Source: Oceanicella actignis (GTDB lineage: Bacteria; Pseudomonadota; Alphaproteobacteria; Rhodobacterales; Rhodobacteraceae). Taken from it: 64,000 nucleotides of DNA. The notes beneath the pieces are model-generated. The model saw nothing but the letters and a program-made list of their open reading frames with translations. It was not told the origin of the DNA and did no database searches. Location of the stretch: contig NZ_VNHJ01000006.1 of assembly GCF_008124525.1 (NCBI RefSeq), positions 1 to 64,000 of the forward strand, given 5' to 3'. The position numbers and the translations under genes are program-made. Shown here piece after piece: positions 9,187 through 17,060 of the stretch (its first letter is position 1; each line of letters begins with the position of its first letter).

Positions 9187-10188
9187 ACCCGCCCCCCGCG
9201 CCGGACGCCGATACTCGATCAGGCGCGACGGGCGCCGCAGGGCCCGCCCGGCCATGAAGCGCAGCGCGCCCTGCGCCTCGGCCGCCTTGCCCAGCACCGT
9301 CAACGCCGCCAGCGGCCATGCGCGCGGCGCGCCGCGCGCGCGCAGCGCCAGGCGCGCCGTCTGCGCCGGCCAGGCGGCCAGCAACCCCAGCGCCGCCGGA
9401 TGAACCAGCGCCGCGCCCGCCAGCGCCGCGGCGGGCAGCGCCGCGCCCCACAGCAGCGCCCGGCGGGTCTCGGCCACCCAGTGGCGCTCGGGCGGCGCGC
9501 CGTGCAGCGCCGCGCCCTCGGCAAAGGCGTGGCCCGCCCGCACCGAGCGCCGCCACCACTGGCCGAAGCGGCGCATGTCGGCGTCGTGCCACGTCATCTC
9601 GGCGTCGAGCCGCCAGATCCGCCAGCCGGCGGCGCGCAAACGCACGCACAGCTCGGGCTCTTCGCCGGCGATGAGCGAGTCGCGCCACCCGCCGACCTGT
9701 TCGATCGCCTCGATGCGCATGAGGGCGTCGCCGCCGCAGGCCAGCGCCTCGCCCACGGGGGTGTCCCACTCGGCATCGCAGGCGGCGTTGTAGATCGAGG
9801 CGTCGGGCCGGCGCTCGCGCCGGCGCCCGCACACGGCGGCCACCTCGGGCCGCCGGGCAAGAAAGGCGCGGGCGGCGGCGATCCAACCCTCGCGCAGCTC
9901 GCAATCGCCGTCCACGAACTGCACCAGCGGCAGCCGCGGCGCGATCCGGCGCAAATGCGCCAGCCCCGCATTGCGCGCGCGCGCGGCGGTGAAGGGAATG
10001 CTCATGTCCAGCGCCACCGTCTCGGCGCCCAGGGCGCGCGCGGCCGCCACGCTGCCGTCGGTCGAGCCGCTGTCCACATAGACCACATGCGCCGCGTCGC
10101 GCCGGGCCGCGCGCAGGCAGGCGCGCAGGCGTTCGCCCTCGTTGCGGCCGATGGCGACCACGCCCACATCGGCGGCCGGCGCGCTCAT
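9172..10188 (-). CDS. GT2 family glycosyltransferase
   Basis: 338 residues. The N-terminal GT-A domain shows VVAIGRNEGERLRACL, VDSGSTDGS, QFVDGDCELREGW (the DxD-like metal site is DGD), and EEPELCVRLRAAGWRIW, the acceptor-side ED-type motif. A hydrophobic stretch near residues 235-265 suggests membrane association. Its ATG overlaps the stop of the exosortase gene by ATGA, so it is the last gene of that minus-strand operon. The sugar and linkage are unknown. Confidence 0.85.
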   Translation of the reverse strand: MSAPAADVGVVAIGRNEGERLRACLRAARRDAAHVVYVDSGSTDGSVAAARALGAETVALDMSIPFTAARARNAGLAHLRRIAPRLPLVQFVDGDCELREGWIAAARAFLARRPEVAAVCGRRRERRPDASIYNAACDAEWDTPVGEALACGGDALMRIEAIEQVGGWRDSLIAGEEPELCVRLRAAGWRIWRLDAEMTWHDADMRRFGQWWRRSVRAGHAFAEGAALHGAPPERHWVAETRRALLWGAALPAAALAGAALVHPAALGLLAAWPAQTARLALRARGAPRAWPLAALTVLGKAAEAQGALRFMAGRALRRPSRLIEYRRPARGAGSPDA

Positions 10189-11798
10189 GGCGCGCCCGCC
10201 GGCGAGAAGGGCGCCAGGGCCGGCCCCATCGCGCCCAGAAAGCGCGCCATGCGGGCATCGGCGCGCGCCAGCGCGTCCGCGCCGCGCCCCGCATCGGTCA
10301 CAAGACGCACAAGCGCTCCGTCCGTGCGCCCCAGCATCAGCCCGTCGCGCAGGATTCCCAGCTTGGCCGCCAGATCCGAGGGCGTGCGCCGGCCCGGCTG
10401 CTCGAACCAGAAATAGACCAGCCGCCGGTCAAGCCCGCGGCGCACCACCGCCCGCGTGACGGTCAGCCCCGCCGCCCCGCCCAGGGCGGGGCCAAGATCG
10501 CGCGGCGCCATGGTCTCGACCTCCCACCCGCCGCCCGGCATGCAGATGCGCGGCGAGTGCAGCCCGCCGCGGCTCTGATCCTCGTGCCGCACGATCAACA
10601 GGTCCACCGCCTGGTCGGCGGGGCCGGCGCCCGGGGCGTAGACGCGCCACAGCATCTCGTCGGCGCCCAGCGCGGCGCGCAGATCCTGGCCGGCCGGGCG
10701 GGCGAAGGCCAGACGCCAAGCGCCCAGGCGCTCGGGAAAGGCGGCCAGCGGCGCCAGGTCGGGGCTGCGGCTCGGGCGCTCGGGCGCCAGCGCCCAGCCG
10801 GCGGCGGCGCCTGCCGTCAAGGCCAGCGCCGCCAGCATCGGCCCGCTTGCGCGCGCCGCCGCGACCTGGCGCAGCCGCGCCCCGGCGCCCGTCAGATCCA
10901 CATCCATCGCCGCCCGCAGCGAGCGCGCGCCCCCAAGCCGCGCCAGCAGCGCCGTCAGCGCAAACAGAGCGGCCACGGTCAGCGCGAACAGCGCCCAGCC
11001 CTCGAGCAGGTGATCGACCCCCTGCGCCGCCGCCGCGCCATGGCGGCTGGTCAGCACGCCGGCCAGCGCGACGCGCAGCGCGTTGGCCGCCACCGCAAGG
11101 GGCGCGGCGGCCAGCATCAGCAGCGCCTTGTGCGCCGACGGGCCGCGATAAAGCACCGCCAGGACGAAGGCGAAGCTCATGATCGGAAACAGATAGCGCA
11201 GCCCCGAGCACGCTTCGGCCACGAACAGCTTGTGCACCCCAAGGTCGATGACGTTTCCGTCAAGCAGCGCCGGCGCGCCGGCGGCGCGGATCAGCGCCAC
11301 CCCGATGTTCGAGGACAGAAGCTGGAGCCCCGAAGAGACCTGCCAGTAGAGCAGCCCCGGCAAGGGCAGCATCAGAACCAGATGCGCCGCCACGGGCCAG
11401 AAGCGCCGCCCCGCTCGCCAGCCAAAGCCGGTCAGCAGAACCCCGCCGACCCAGGGCGGCAGCGCGTAGGCCACGACCTCGGGCAGCCCGGCCAGGCGCC
11501 CGCCCAGCGCGATCAGCGCCGCCAGCGCGATCAGCGCCAGCCCCTGCCAGCGCCCGCCCTCGGCCGGCGCGGCGGGCGTGCGCCGCAGGATCTTCAGGAA
11601 GATCAGCCCCGAAAGGATCAGGATGACCGGGCCATGCCCGTATTCGACCTGCGACCAGGCCCGCGCCAGCGCGCCCAACCCCGGCGCGAACAGGGCGGCC
11701 GCCGACGCCGCCAGCGCGGCGGCGGGCAGCGCCGCGCCCCAGCCGGGCCGGGCGACGGCCCCGGCGCGCGCGGGGCCGGCCTGCGCAAGCGCGCTCAC
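10185..11798 (-). CDS. xrtD: Exosortase fused to an EpsI domain (XrtD-like)
   Basis: 537 residues. The first ~310 form the multi-pass exosortase domain, with the three family hallmarks: Cys near residue 198 in EACSGLRYLFP, Arg near 241 in NALRVALAG, and His near 263 in HLLEGW. These enzymes cleave C-terminal PEP-CTERM-like signals of surface proteins at the inner membrane. Residues about 325-537 match EpsI (for example SPRICMPGGGWEVE). This fusion is known from the VPLPA-CTERM-specific exosortase D family. Two possible substrates are in the window, at 11809-12468 directly upstream and at 41515-42222. The start is GTG, 10 bases after the substrate gene. Assignment to XrtD rather than another exosortase class is an inference. 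Confidence 0.85.
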   Translation of the reverse strand: MSALAQAGPARAGAVARPGWGAALPAAALAASAAALFAPGLGALARAWSQVEYGHGPVILILSGLIFLKILRRTPAAPAEGGRWQGLALIALAALIALGGRLAGLPEVVAYALPPWVGGVLLTGFGWRAGRRFWPVAAHLVLMLPLPGLLYWQVSSGLQLLSSNIGVALIRAAGAPALLDGNVIDLGVHKLFVAEACSGLRYLFPIMSFAFVLAVLYRGPSAHKALLMLAAAPLAVAANALRVALAGVLTSRHGAAAAQGVDHLLEGWALFALTVAALFALTALLARLGGARSLRAAMDVDLTGAGARLRQVAAARASGPMLAALALTAGAAAGWALAPERPSRSPDLAPLAAFPERLGAWRLAFARPAGQDLRAALGADEMLWRVYAPGAGPADQAVDLLIVRHEDQSRGGLHSPRICMPGGGWEVETMAPRDLGPALGGAAGLTVTRAVVRRGLDRRLVYFWFEQPGRRTPSDLAAKLGILRDGLMLGRTDGALVRLVTDAGRGADALARADARMARFLGAMGPALAPFSPAGAP

Positions 11799-11808
11799 GG
11801 CGCCCCGC

Positions 11809-12468
11809 TCAGGCGCGCGCGCCGCGTCCGCGCAGCGCCAGCGCCAGCGCGCCGAGCGCCGCCAGGATCAGGCCGAAGGGACCGGGGCCGGGCGTGGCCG
11901 AGATGCCGTCCTCGAAGCTGACCCGCAGGCCCGAGATGCGGAAATCGTCGTTCCAGCCCGCGGCGCCGATGCCGAACAGGTCGCCGAACCAGGCGGGATC
12001 GAGCGCAAGCGTGCTCAGCCAGCCGCCCGAGGGCAGATCGAACACCGCCGCGCGCTCGAGCGCGCCGGTCCCGCCCTCGACGAACAGCGCCGCGTCGTCG
12101 TCCGAATCGACGCGCGCGAAGCCCACGCCCTCGATGCGCACCGCCCGATCGAACGAGAAGATCAACAGATCGCGGCCGATGCGCCCGTCGATCTGGCCGC
12201 CGTCCATGAACCCATTTCGCACCCCGAGCCCGGACCTCGCGCGCGTCACCTGGGCCCATGGCCAGATCCGGCCGAAGGCCTGCACCCCTGCGGTGACGGT
12301 CAGCGCCAGAGAGCCCTGAGCGAACGAGACGCTGTCCGCCCGCCCCAGCTCGGACGAGCCGGCAGGCAGGCGGAAGTCCAGGTCCACCGTCGCGGCGCGC
12401 GCCCCGCCGGGCAGCGCCGCAAGCCCGACGGCGGCGGCGAAAATCAGCTTATGAAATCGAAGCATCAT
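11809..12468 (-). CDS. Exported protein with PEP-CTERM-like sorting signal, exosortase substrate candidate
   Basis: 219 residues. A signal peptide (MMLRFHKLIFAAAVGLAALP, cleavage after GARA) is followed by a beta-rich domain of unknown function and a C-terminal tripartite signal: TPGPGPFGLILAALG, a hydrophobic helix, and a basic end (RGRGARA). The short proline motif differs from the canonical VPEP or VPLPA, so this could be a divergent recognition sequence. It lies directly upstream of the exosortase gene in the same operon, which strongly suggests that the two work together. Two ATGs are adjacent (12468 and 12465); AGGGAA lies just upstream. An open frame extends to 12573 but lacks a ribosome site. 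Confidence 0.8.
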   Translation of the reverse strand: MMLRFHKLIFAAAVGLAALPGGARAATVDLDFRLPAGSSELGRADSVSFAQGSLALTVTAGVQAFGRIWPWAQVTRARSGLGVRNGFMDGGQIDGRIGRDLLIFSFDRAVRIEGVGFARVDSDDDAALFVEGGTGALERAAVFDLPSGGWLSTLALDPAWFGDLFGIGAAGWNDDFRISGLRVSFEDGISATPGPGPFGLILAALGALALALRGRGARA

Positions 12469-12620
12469 CTTGCTTTCCCTGGCTTGAAACGACTGCGCGC
12501 GCCCGCGCAGGGGCAAGCGATCGAAACAAGCGTTGCGAGGGGACGCGGCCTGAAAACGGCGGCCAGAAGGCACGAAATGGGGCCGGCCCCGACAATCCGG
12601 GCGGGCGGCCTTGACGCATC

Positions 12621-12649
12621 ATCTTACCGCCGATGGCGCCGGAACTCAA
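12621..12649 (-). promoter_or_regulatory. Sigma70-like promoter before the sorted-protein/exosortase genes
   Basis: On the minus strand TTGAGT (12649-12644) and TAAGAT (12626-12621) are 17 bases apart. It lies in the 198-base gap between the deacetylase gene and the sorted-protein gene, leaving a leader of about 145 bases. Each hexamer matches the consensus at 4 of 6 positions. Confidence 0.35.
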
Positions 12650-12666
12650 TGGCGGCGGCCGCGCGC

Positions 12667-13719
12667 CTACAATCCGGCCAGGCGCAGGCGAAAGCGGTCG
12701 AGCGAGTCATACCGGCCGACGGCGATGCGCGGATAGGCGTGCCGCCGCGCGCCGCGCTCGAGCAGGAAGCGGCCCTCCGCCGGCCCCAGCGCGGCGGCCG
12801 AGGCGAAGCCCTCCTGCGCCGCGATGCGCGCGACCTCGTCGGACCAGTTGCCGTTCGGCCAGGCGAAATGCGCCGGCGCGCGCCCGGTCCATTGCGCCAG
12901 CAACGCGCGCGAGCGCGCGATCGACGCGCGCGCGGCCTCGGGGGCGATGCGGTCCATCAGCTCGTGCCCGTGGCTGTGGGCGCCGATGGCGATGCGCGGA
13001 TGCGCCGCCAGTTCGCGCAGCTGCGCAAGGCTCATCGGACCGAGCCGCGGACCGGGGGGCGCGGGCGGCGCAAGCGCGACGACGGATGCGGCGGCTTCCT
13101 CGCGCCGATCCGGCGGCAGGGCCTTGAGCGCCTCGAGCAAGGCCGAGATCGCCGGCCAGCGGCCCGCGCCGGGCGGCGCATCGAAGCGGCGCAGGCCCAG
13201 CCCCTGCGCCCGCAGATCCAGCGTGAAAGGCGCCGGCGCAAGCAGCGCGTTCATCACCCGGTCGAACCAGAAGGGGCGCCCCGTCTCGATCTGCGCGGTG
13301 GCCACGAAGATCGTCGCGCACAGCCCCAGATCGTCCAGCAGCGCCGGCAGAAAGGCATGCAGGCTGGCGTCTCCGTCGTCGAAGGTCAGCGCCGCAAGCG
13401 GGCGCGGAGGCGGACCGGGACGGCGACGGGGCGGCGCGTCGAGCAGCGCCAGCGCCTCGTCCAGCGGGACCACCTGCCAGCGGCGGGCCAGCTCGGCGAA
13501 CTGGGCGCGCAGGTCGCCCAGGCGGCTGACCGTCCAGGCTTCGGGCCCGGCGCCGTCGGGGCCGATGGCATGCCAGCACAGCACCGCCGCCGCGCCCCGG
13601 CGCGCCGCGCGGCGGCGCGCCAGCGCCGGCAGGGGACCGCGCGCCAGCGCCGCGATTCCCGCCCGCCGGACCAGCGCGCGCGCCGCCCCGCCGCGCCTGG
13701 GGCCGAGGCCGTCGCTCAT
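12667..13719 (-). CDS. NodB-type polysaccharide deacetylase
   Basis: 350 residues. The NodB fold is visible from its motifs: LTFDDGD (catalytic and metal-binding Asp pair), GAHSHGHE (the two metal-binding His), and FAWPNGNW in place of motif 3. It would remove N- or O-acetyl groups from a polysaccharide or precursor. There is no clear signal peptide; the N-terminus is arginine- and alanine-rich. The ATG overlaps the stop of the upstream GT4 gene (ATGA). A second, shorter deacetylase is at 40717-41442. Confidence 0.87.
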   Translation of the reverse strand: MSDGLGPRRGGAARALVRRAGIAALARGPLPALARRRAARRGAAAVLCWHAIGPDGAGPEAWTVSRLGDLRAQFAELARRWQVVPLDEALALLDAPPRRRPGPPPRPLAALTFDDGDASLHAFLPALLDDLGLCATIFVATAQIETGRPFWFDRVMNALLAPAPFTLDLRAQGLGLRRFDAPPGAGRWPAISALLEALKALPPDRREEAAASVVALAPPAPPGPRLGPMSLAQLRELAAHPRIAIGAHSHGHELMDRIAPEAARASIARSRALLAQWTGRAPAHFAWPNGNWSDEVARIAAQEGFASAAALGPAEGRFLLERGARRHAYPRIAVGRYDSLDRFRLRLAGL

Positions 13720-15014
13720 GTCGATTGCGCGAACAGCTCGGCCAGGCGGGCGGCCTCGGCGTCGATCGCGTGTCGGGCGCGCACCCGGGCGAAGCCGGCC
13801 TCGGCCATGCGCGCCAGCCGCTCGGGCGGGGCGGACAGACAGGCGTCGATGGCGCGGGCGGCGGCCTCGGCATCGCCGGCGGGAACAAGCCAGCCGTTCT
13901 CGCCATCGACGACCAACTCGGGAATGCCCGCGATCCAGGTCGAGATCACCGGCCGCCGCTGCGCCATCGCCTCCATCAGAACGACGGGCAGCCCCTCCAT
14001 CAGGCTCGGCTGCACCACCGCGGTGGAGGCGCGGATCAGGTCGCGCACCTGATCGCTCGAGATCCAGCCCGTGATGGTCGCGCGCGCGTTCAGGCCCAGC
14101 TCGGCGATGCGCCGCTCGATCAGCGGGCGCATCTCGCCGTCGCCCGCCAGGATCAGCCGCGCATCGGGATGCGCCCGCGCGACGGCGGCGAAGGCGTCGA
14201 GCAGGATCGGCTGCCCCTTCTCGACGCAGAAACGGCCGATGCACAACAGCTGCGGCCGCTCGGGAAAGGGAGCGGGATCGTCGGCGAAGAAGGCGTCCTC
14301 TAGGCCGCAGCGCACCACCTGGATGCGCGGCCAATGCTCGGGCGCGGCGCGGCGCATGAGCTGCGCGCGGGTGTAGGCGCTGATGGCGGCGACGAATGCC
14401 GCGCCGGCGATCTTGCGGTCGAGCGCCAGCCCGTCGGCGTGGTCGAACTCGTCCGAGCCGTGGACGGTGAAGCTGTAGCGGGGCCCGCCCAGAAGCCGCA
14501 GAAGCAGCGCGACCTCGGCCGCGTTGGTGCCGAAATGCGCGTGCAGATGGGCCACGGGCGCGTCGCGCAGCAGCTCGAGCAGCCGGCAGGCATGCGCAAG
14601 ATAGGCCAGGTGATAGGGCAAGGGCCGCATCCCGCGCCGCCCCATGGCCAGCGCCGCGCCCAAGGCCCGCGCGAAGCGGCGCGGCCGGCGCAGCGCCACG
14701 CGCAGCGCCGCGGCCGCCAGCGGCGCCGGGCCGCGGCGCAGCAGGTGGCGCGTGCGCGCGCATTCCTCGGCGTCCGAGGGGTCGGGCGTCGGGTTGTCCC
14801 ACCCGCGCAGGGCATAGCGGTCGACCCGCACGCCGAGGCGCTCGAGCGCCTGGATCTCGCGGCGGATGAAGGTGTGGCTGACCTTGGGATACTGGTTGAC
14901 GAGGTAAGCCACCCGAAGCCCGCGCGCGGCGGCGGGATCGGCGGCGGGATCGGCGGCGGCATCCGGGCGCGGCGGGGCGTCGGCCTTGTCGGCGGCGTGG
15001 GCGTCGTCCTTCAA
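13716..15014 (-). CDS. GT4 family glycosyltransferase
   Basis: 432 residues with a two-domain GT-B layout. The N-terminal domain has LRVAYLVNQYPKVSHTF and HLHAHFGTNAAEVALLL. The C-terminal domain has LLCIGRFCVEKGQPILLDAF and the donor-site motif PSLMEGLPVVLMEAMA. These are typical of retaining GT4 enzymes in exopolysaccharide loci. The first ~30 residues are a low-complexity Ala/Asp/Pro stretch. The start appears to be TTG at 15014 with GGAG about 11 bases upstream; the ATG at 15028 is out of frame and runs into a stop. Confidence 0.85.
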   Translation of the reverse strand: MKDDAHAADKADAPPRPDAAADPAADPAAARGLRVAYLVNQYPKVSHTFIRREIQALERLGVRVDRYALRGWDNPTPDPSDAEECARTRHLLRRGPAPLAAAALRVALRRPRRFARALGAALAMGRRGMRPLPYHLAYLAHACRLLELLRDAPVAHLHAHFGTNAAEVALLLRLLGGPRYSFTVHGSDEFDHADGLALDRKIAGAAFVAAISAYTRAQLMRRAAPEHWPRIQVVRCGLEDAFFADDPAPFPERPQLLCIGRFCVEKGQPILLDAFAAVARAHPDARLILAGDGEMRPLIERRIAELGLNARATITGWISSDQVRDLIRASTAVVQPSLMEGLPVVLMEAMAQRRPVISTWIAGIPELVVDGENGWLVPAGDAEAAARAIDACLSAPPERLARMAEAGFARVRARHAIDAEAARLAELFAQST

Positions 15015-15062
15015 AGCGGCTTCTCCATGAAATCGGGTTGGCGCGGGAATGGCGAAGGGCGC

Positions 15063-15944
15063 TCAGCAGCGCACGCCCGAAAGCGGCTCGGCGCAGACCG
15101 CCTCCCATGCCGTGCGCTGCAGAAAGGCGGCGATCCTGGGGGGCGGCGCGGGAAAGGGCTTGCCGTAGCGGTCGCGCAGCGTCGCGGGCAGGCCCGACGG
15201 ATCGCGTCCGACGATGGCGGCGAAGTGGGTCATCGCCACAAGGTAAAAGCCAAGCGCGTTGGGGTGAATGTCGTCGGCGAACAGGGCCCGCGCGCCGTCC
15301 AGCCCGGCGGCGGCGCCGCGGCGGGCGGCATCCTCGACGCGGGCCATGGCCTGCCCGGCCGGGATCAGCAGCACCTGCCCGGCCCCCAGACGGCCGGCAT
15401 CCGCGGCCGCCTTGCGCCAGAGCGGCAGCTCGGCCGCCACCCGCGCGCGCCAGGGCTGGTCGTCGTGATCGTCGTAGGCGCAGCCTTCGGGCGCGCCCGA
15501 TCCCAGGCAGGGCCAGGTCTCGTAGAGATAGACGCGCGCATGCGCCCGCCCCTGACGCGCCAGCGCGGCGAAGCGGGCGATGTTGCGCGCCGTGTCCGAC
15601 CAGCGCAGATGGGCGCGCAGGGGCTGGGCCTCGGTCAGGACCAGCACTTCGTGGCCGCCGGCGGGCAGCAGGGCGCGGGCGTTCGCGCCCTCGGCCTCGG
15701 CGGCGCGCTCCCAGTTCCAGGAAAGCGGGGCGCCGTTGGTGATCTGCGCATCGACGCGCGCGCGCAGCCCGAAGGCGCGCAGCGCGTCGGCCAGCATGTC
15801 GGGGAGCGTCCTGGCCACCAGGCTGTGGCCGACGAACATCACGCTCAGCCGCGCCGGCTCGGCGGCCTGCGCGGCGGCGCCCAGCGCCAGCGCCAGCGCC
15901 AAGACCGCGCCGACGAGGCGCGCGGCAAGGGGGCGCGCGCTCAT
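15063..15944 (-). CDS. Secreted SGNH-like protein, paralogue 2
   Basis: 293 residues. An N-terminal signal sequence (MSARPLAARLVGAVLALALA, cleavage after AQAAE or so) is followed by a domain with FVGHSLVARTLP, TNGAPLSWNWE, VYLYETWP and FADDIHPNALGFYLVAM. The GHS and DxxH blocks resemble blocks I and V of SGNH hydrolases, with GHS replacing the usual GDS, so it may act on acyl groups of the polysaccharide (inference). The first ~110 residues align with the C-terminal domain of the RTX protein at 1-2410, sharing GHSL, NGAPLSW, VLTEA and YETW. It overlaps the next upstream gene by ATGA. Confidence 0.78.
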   Translation of the reverse strand: MSARPLAARLVGAVLALALALGAAAQAAEPARLSVMFVGHSLVARTLPDMLADALRAFGLRARVDAQITNGAPLSWNWERAAEAEGANARALLPAGGHEVLVLTEAQPLRAHLRWSDTARNIARFAALARQGRAHARVYLYETWPCLGSGAPEGCAYDDHDDQPWRARVAAELPLWRKAAADAGRLGAGQVLLIPAGQAMARVEDAARRGAAAGLDGARALFADDIHPNALGFYLVAMTHFAAIVGRDPSGLPATLRDRYGKPFPAPPPRIAAFLQRTAWEAVCAEPLSGVRC

Positions 15945-16936
15945 CGCGCCGCCTCGGGGCGCAGGCCCGTGAGCGGATCGCCGAGGACCGCCAGCCACGC
16001 GGCCCGCTGCATCAGGGCGGCCGCCGCCGGGCCGGGCGCATGCGCGGGCGCGCCGTCGGCCTTGCGCAGCGCGCGCGGCAGGCCGCGCGGGTCGCGCCCG
16101 TAAAGCACCGCGAAATGGATCAGCGCCATCATGTAATTTCCCTGGTCATTCAGATGGATGTCGTCGGAAAACAGATCGCCCGCGCGGCGCAGGCCGTCGG
16201 CCGGCCCCTCGTCGCGCAAGAGCCGATCGAGAATCGCCAGCGCCGAGCCCGCCGGGATCACGCAGATGGGCCGCTCGATGCCCTGATCGCGCAAGGCGGC
16301 AAGAGCCGGGCGCAGAATCCGCCCGCGCCAGAACTCGTCCGGGTCGGCGTCCAGCCGGGCCAGCCAGGCCGCCTCGTCCCTGTCGCGGGCGGGCCAGGTC
16401 TCGTAGAGGCACACGCGCGCGTCGGGGTTGCCCTGCCACGCCAGGGCCGCCCAGCGCCGCAGATAGTCCCAGCTGTCATGCCAGCGGATGGCGTCGCGGA
16501 TCTCGACCATCTCGGTCAGAACGACGGCGTCGTAGCCCCCGCCCGCCAAAGCCTCGGCCGCGGGGCGGAAGCGGGGATGGGCGTTCTCGGTCTCGAAGCC
16601 GTTGATGGGCAGGTCCGGCTCCCAATGCTCGCGCAGGCTGGTTCCCCATCCCAGCTGGCTGGCGTGGTCGTGCCCCGGACCCATGGCCGCGTCGGCCAGC
16701 TGGCGCAGCATTTCGGGCATGTCGCGCCCGACCAGGCTGTGACCGAGGTGAAACACGCGTAGCGGCCGGTCGGGCGCGGAAGCGGGCTGCGCGTAGAGCG
16801 CGCGCATGGACGCGTCATCCAGCCCCTGCGGCGCGCAGCGCGCGGTTAGCCCGCAGGCCGACAGCGCCAGCGCCGCCAGCGCCCATGCGCGGCGGAGCGG
16901 CCGCCGCGCCAAAATGAACCAAGCGCCCCTGCTCAT
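15941..16936 (-). CDS. SGNH-like lipoprotein, paralogue 1
   Basis: 331 residues. The N-terminus has a lipoprotein signal with lipobox LSAC (Cys about residue 28), so it should be a membrane-anchored lipoprotein. The following domain has HLGHSLVGRDMPEML, VVLTEMVEIRDAIRWHDSW, VCLYETWPARD and FSDDIHLNDQGNYMMAL. It is thus a paralogue of the next gene and of the end of the RTX protein. It is the first gene of the minus-strand operon that runs to the exosortase. Its catalytic role on acetyl or other ester groups is inferred only. Confidence 0.78.
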   Translation of the reverse strand: MSRGAWFILARRPLRRAWALAALALSACGLTARCAPQGLDDASMRALYAQPASAPDRPLRVFHLGHSLVGRDMPEMLRQLADAAMGPGHDHASQLGWGTSLREHWEPDLPINGFETENAHPRFRPAAEALAGGGYDAVVLTEMVEIRDAIRWHDSWDYLRRWAALAWQGNPDARVCLYETWPARDRDEAAWLARLDADPDEFWRGRILRPALAALRDQGIERPICVIPAGSALAILDRLLRDEGPADGLRRAGDLFSDDIHLNDQGNYMMALIHFAVLYGRDPRGLPRALRKADGAPAHAPGPAAAALMQRAAWLAVLGDPLTGLRPEAAR

Positions 16937-17003
16937 GCCGCATCCTAACCCGAATCGCGCGCGCCCGGCGCGGCATTTTCCTGCGCCGGACCGCGCGCCG
17001 TGC

Positions 17004-17009
17004 TATGAT
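17004..17009 (+). promoter_or_regulatory. Extended -10 promoter candidate
   Basis: TGCTATGAT contains TATGAT preceded by TG one base away, an extended -10 element. It lies 52 bases before the ATG at 17061, in the 124-base gap between divergent genes. No good -35 is visible, which is usual for extended -10 promoters. Confidence 0.35.
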
Positions 17010-17060
17010 CCTTCGCGCCCGAGCCGCGATTTTTGCGGCGGCGCGCTGTTGGGGGGCGCG

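Noticed and set aside
12667-15108. One long 813-codon minus-strand frame joining deacetylase and upstream sequence
   Set aside because: Only the last 350 codons read as a NodB protein; the upstream part lies in a wrong frame of the GT4 gene. The two genes overlap by ATGA instead of being fused.
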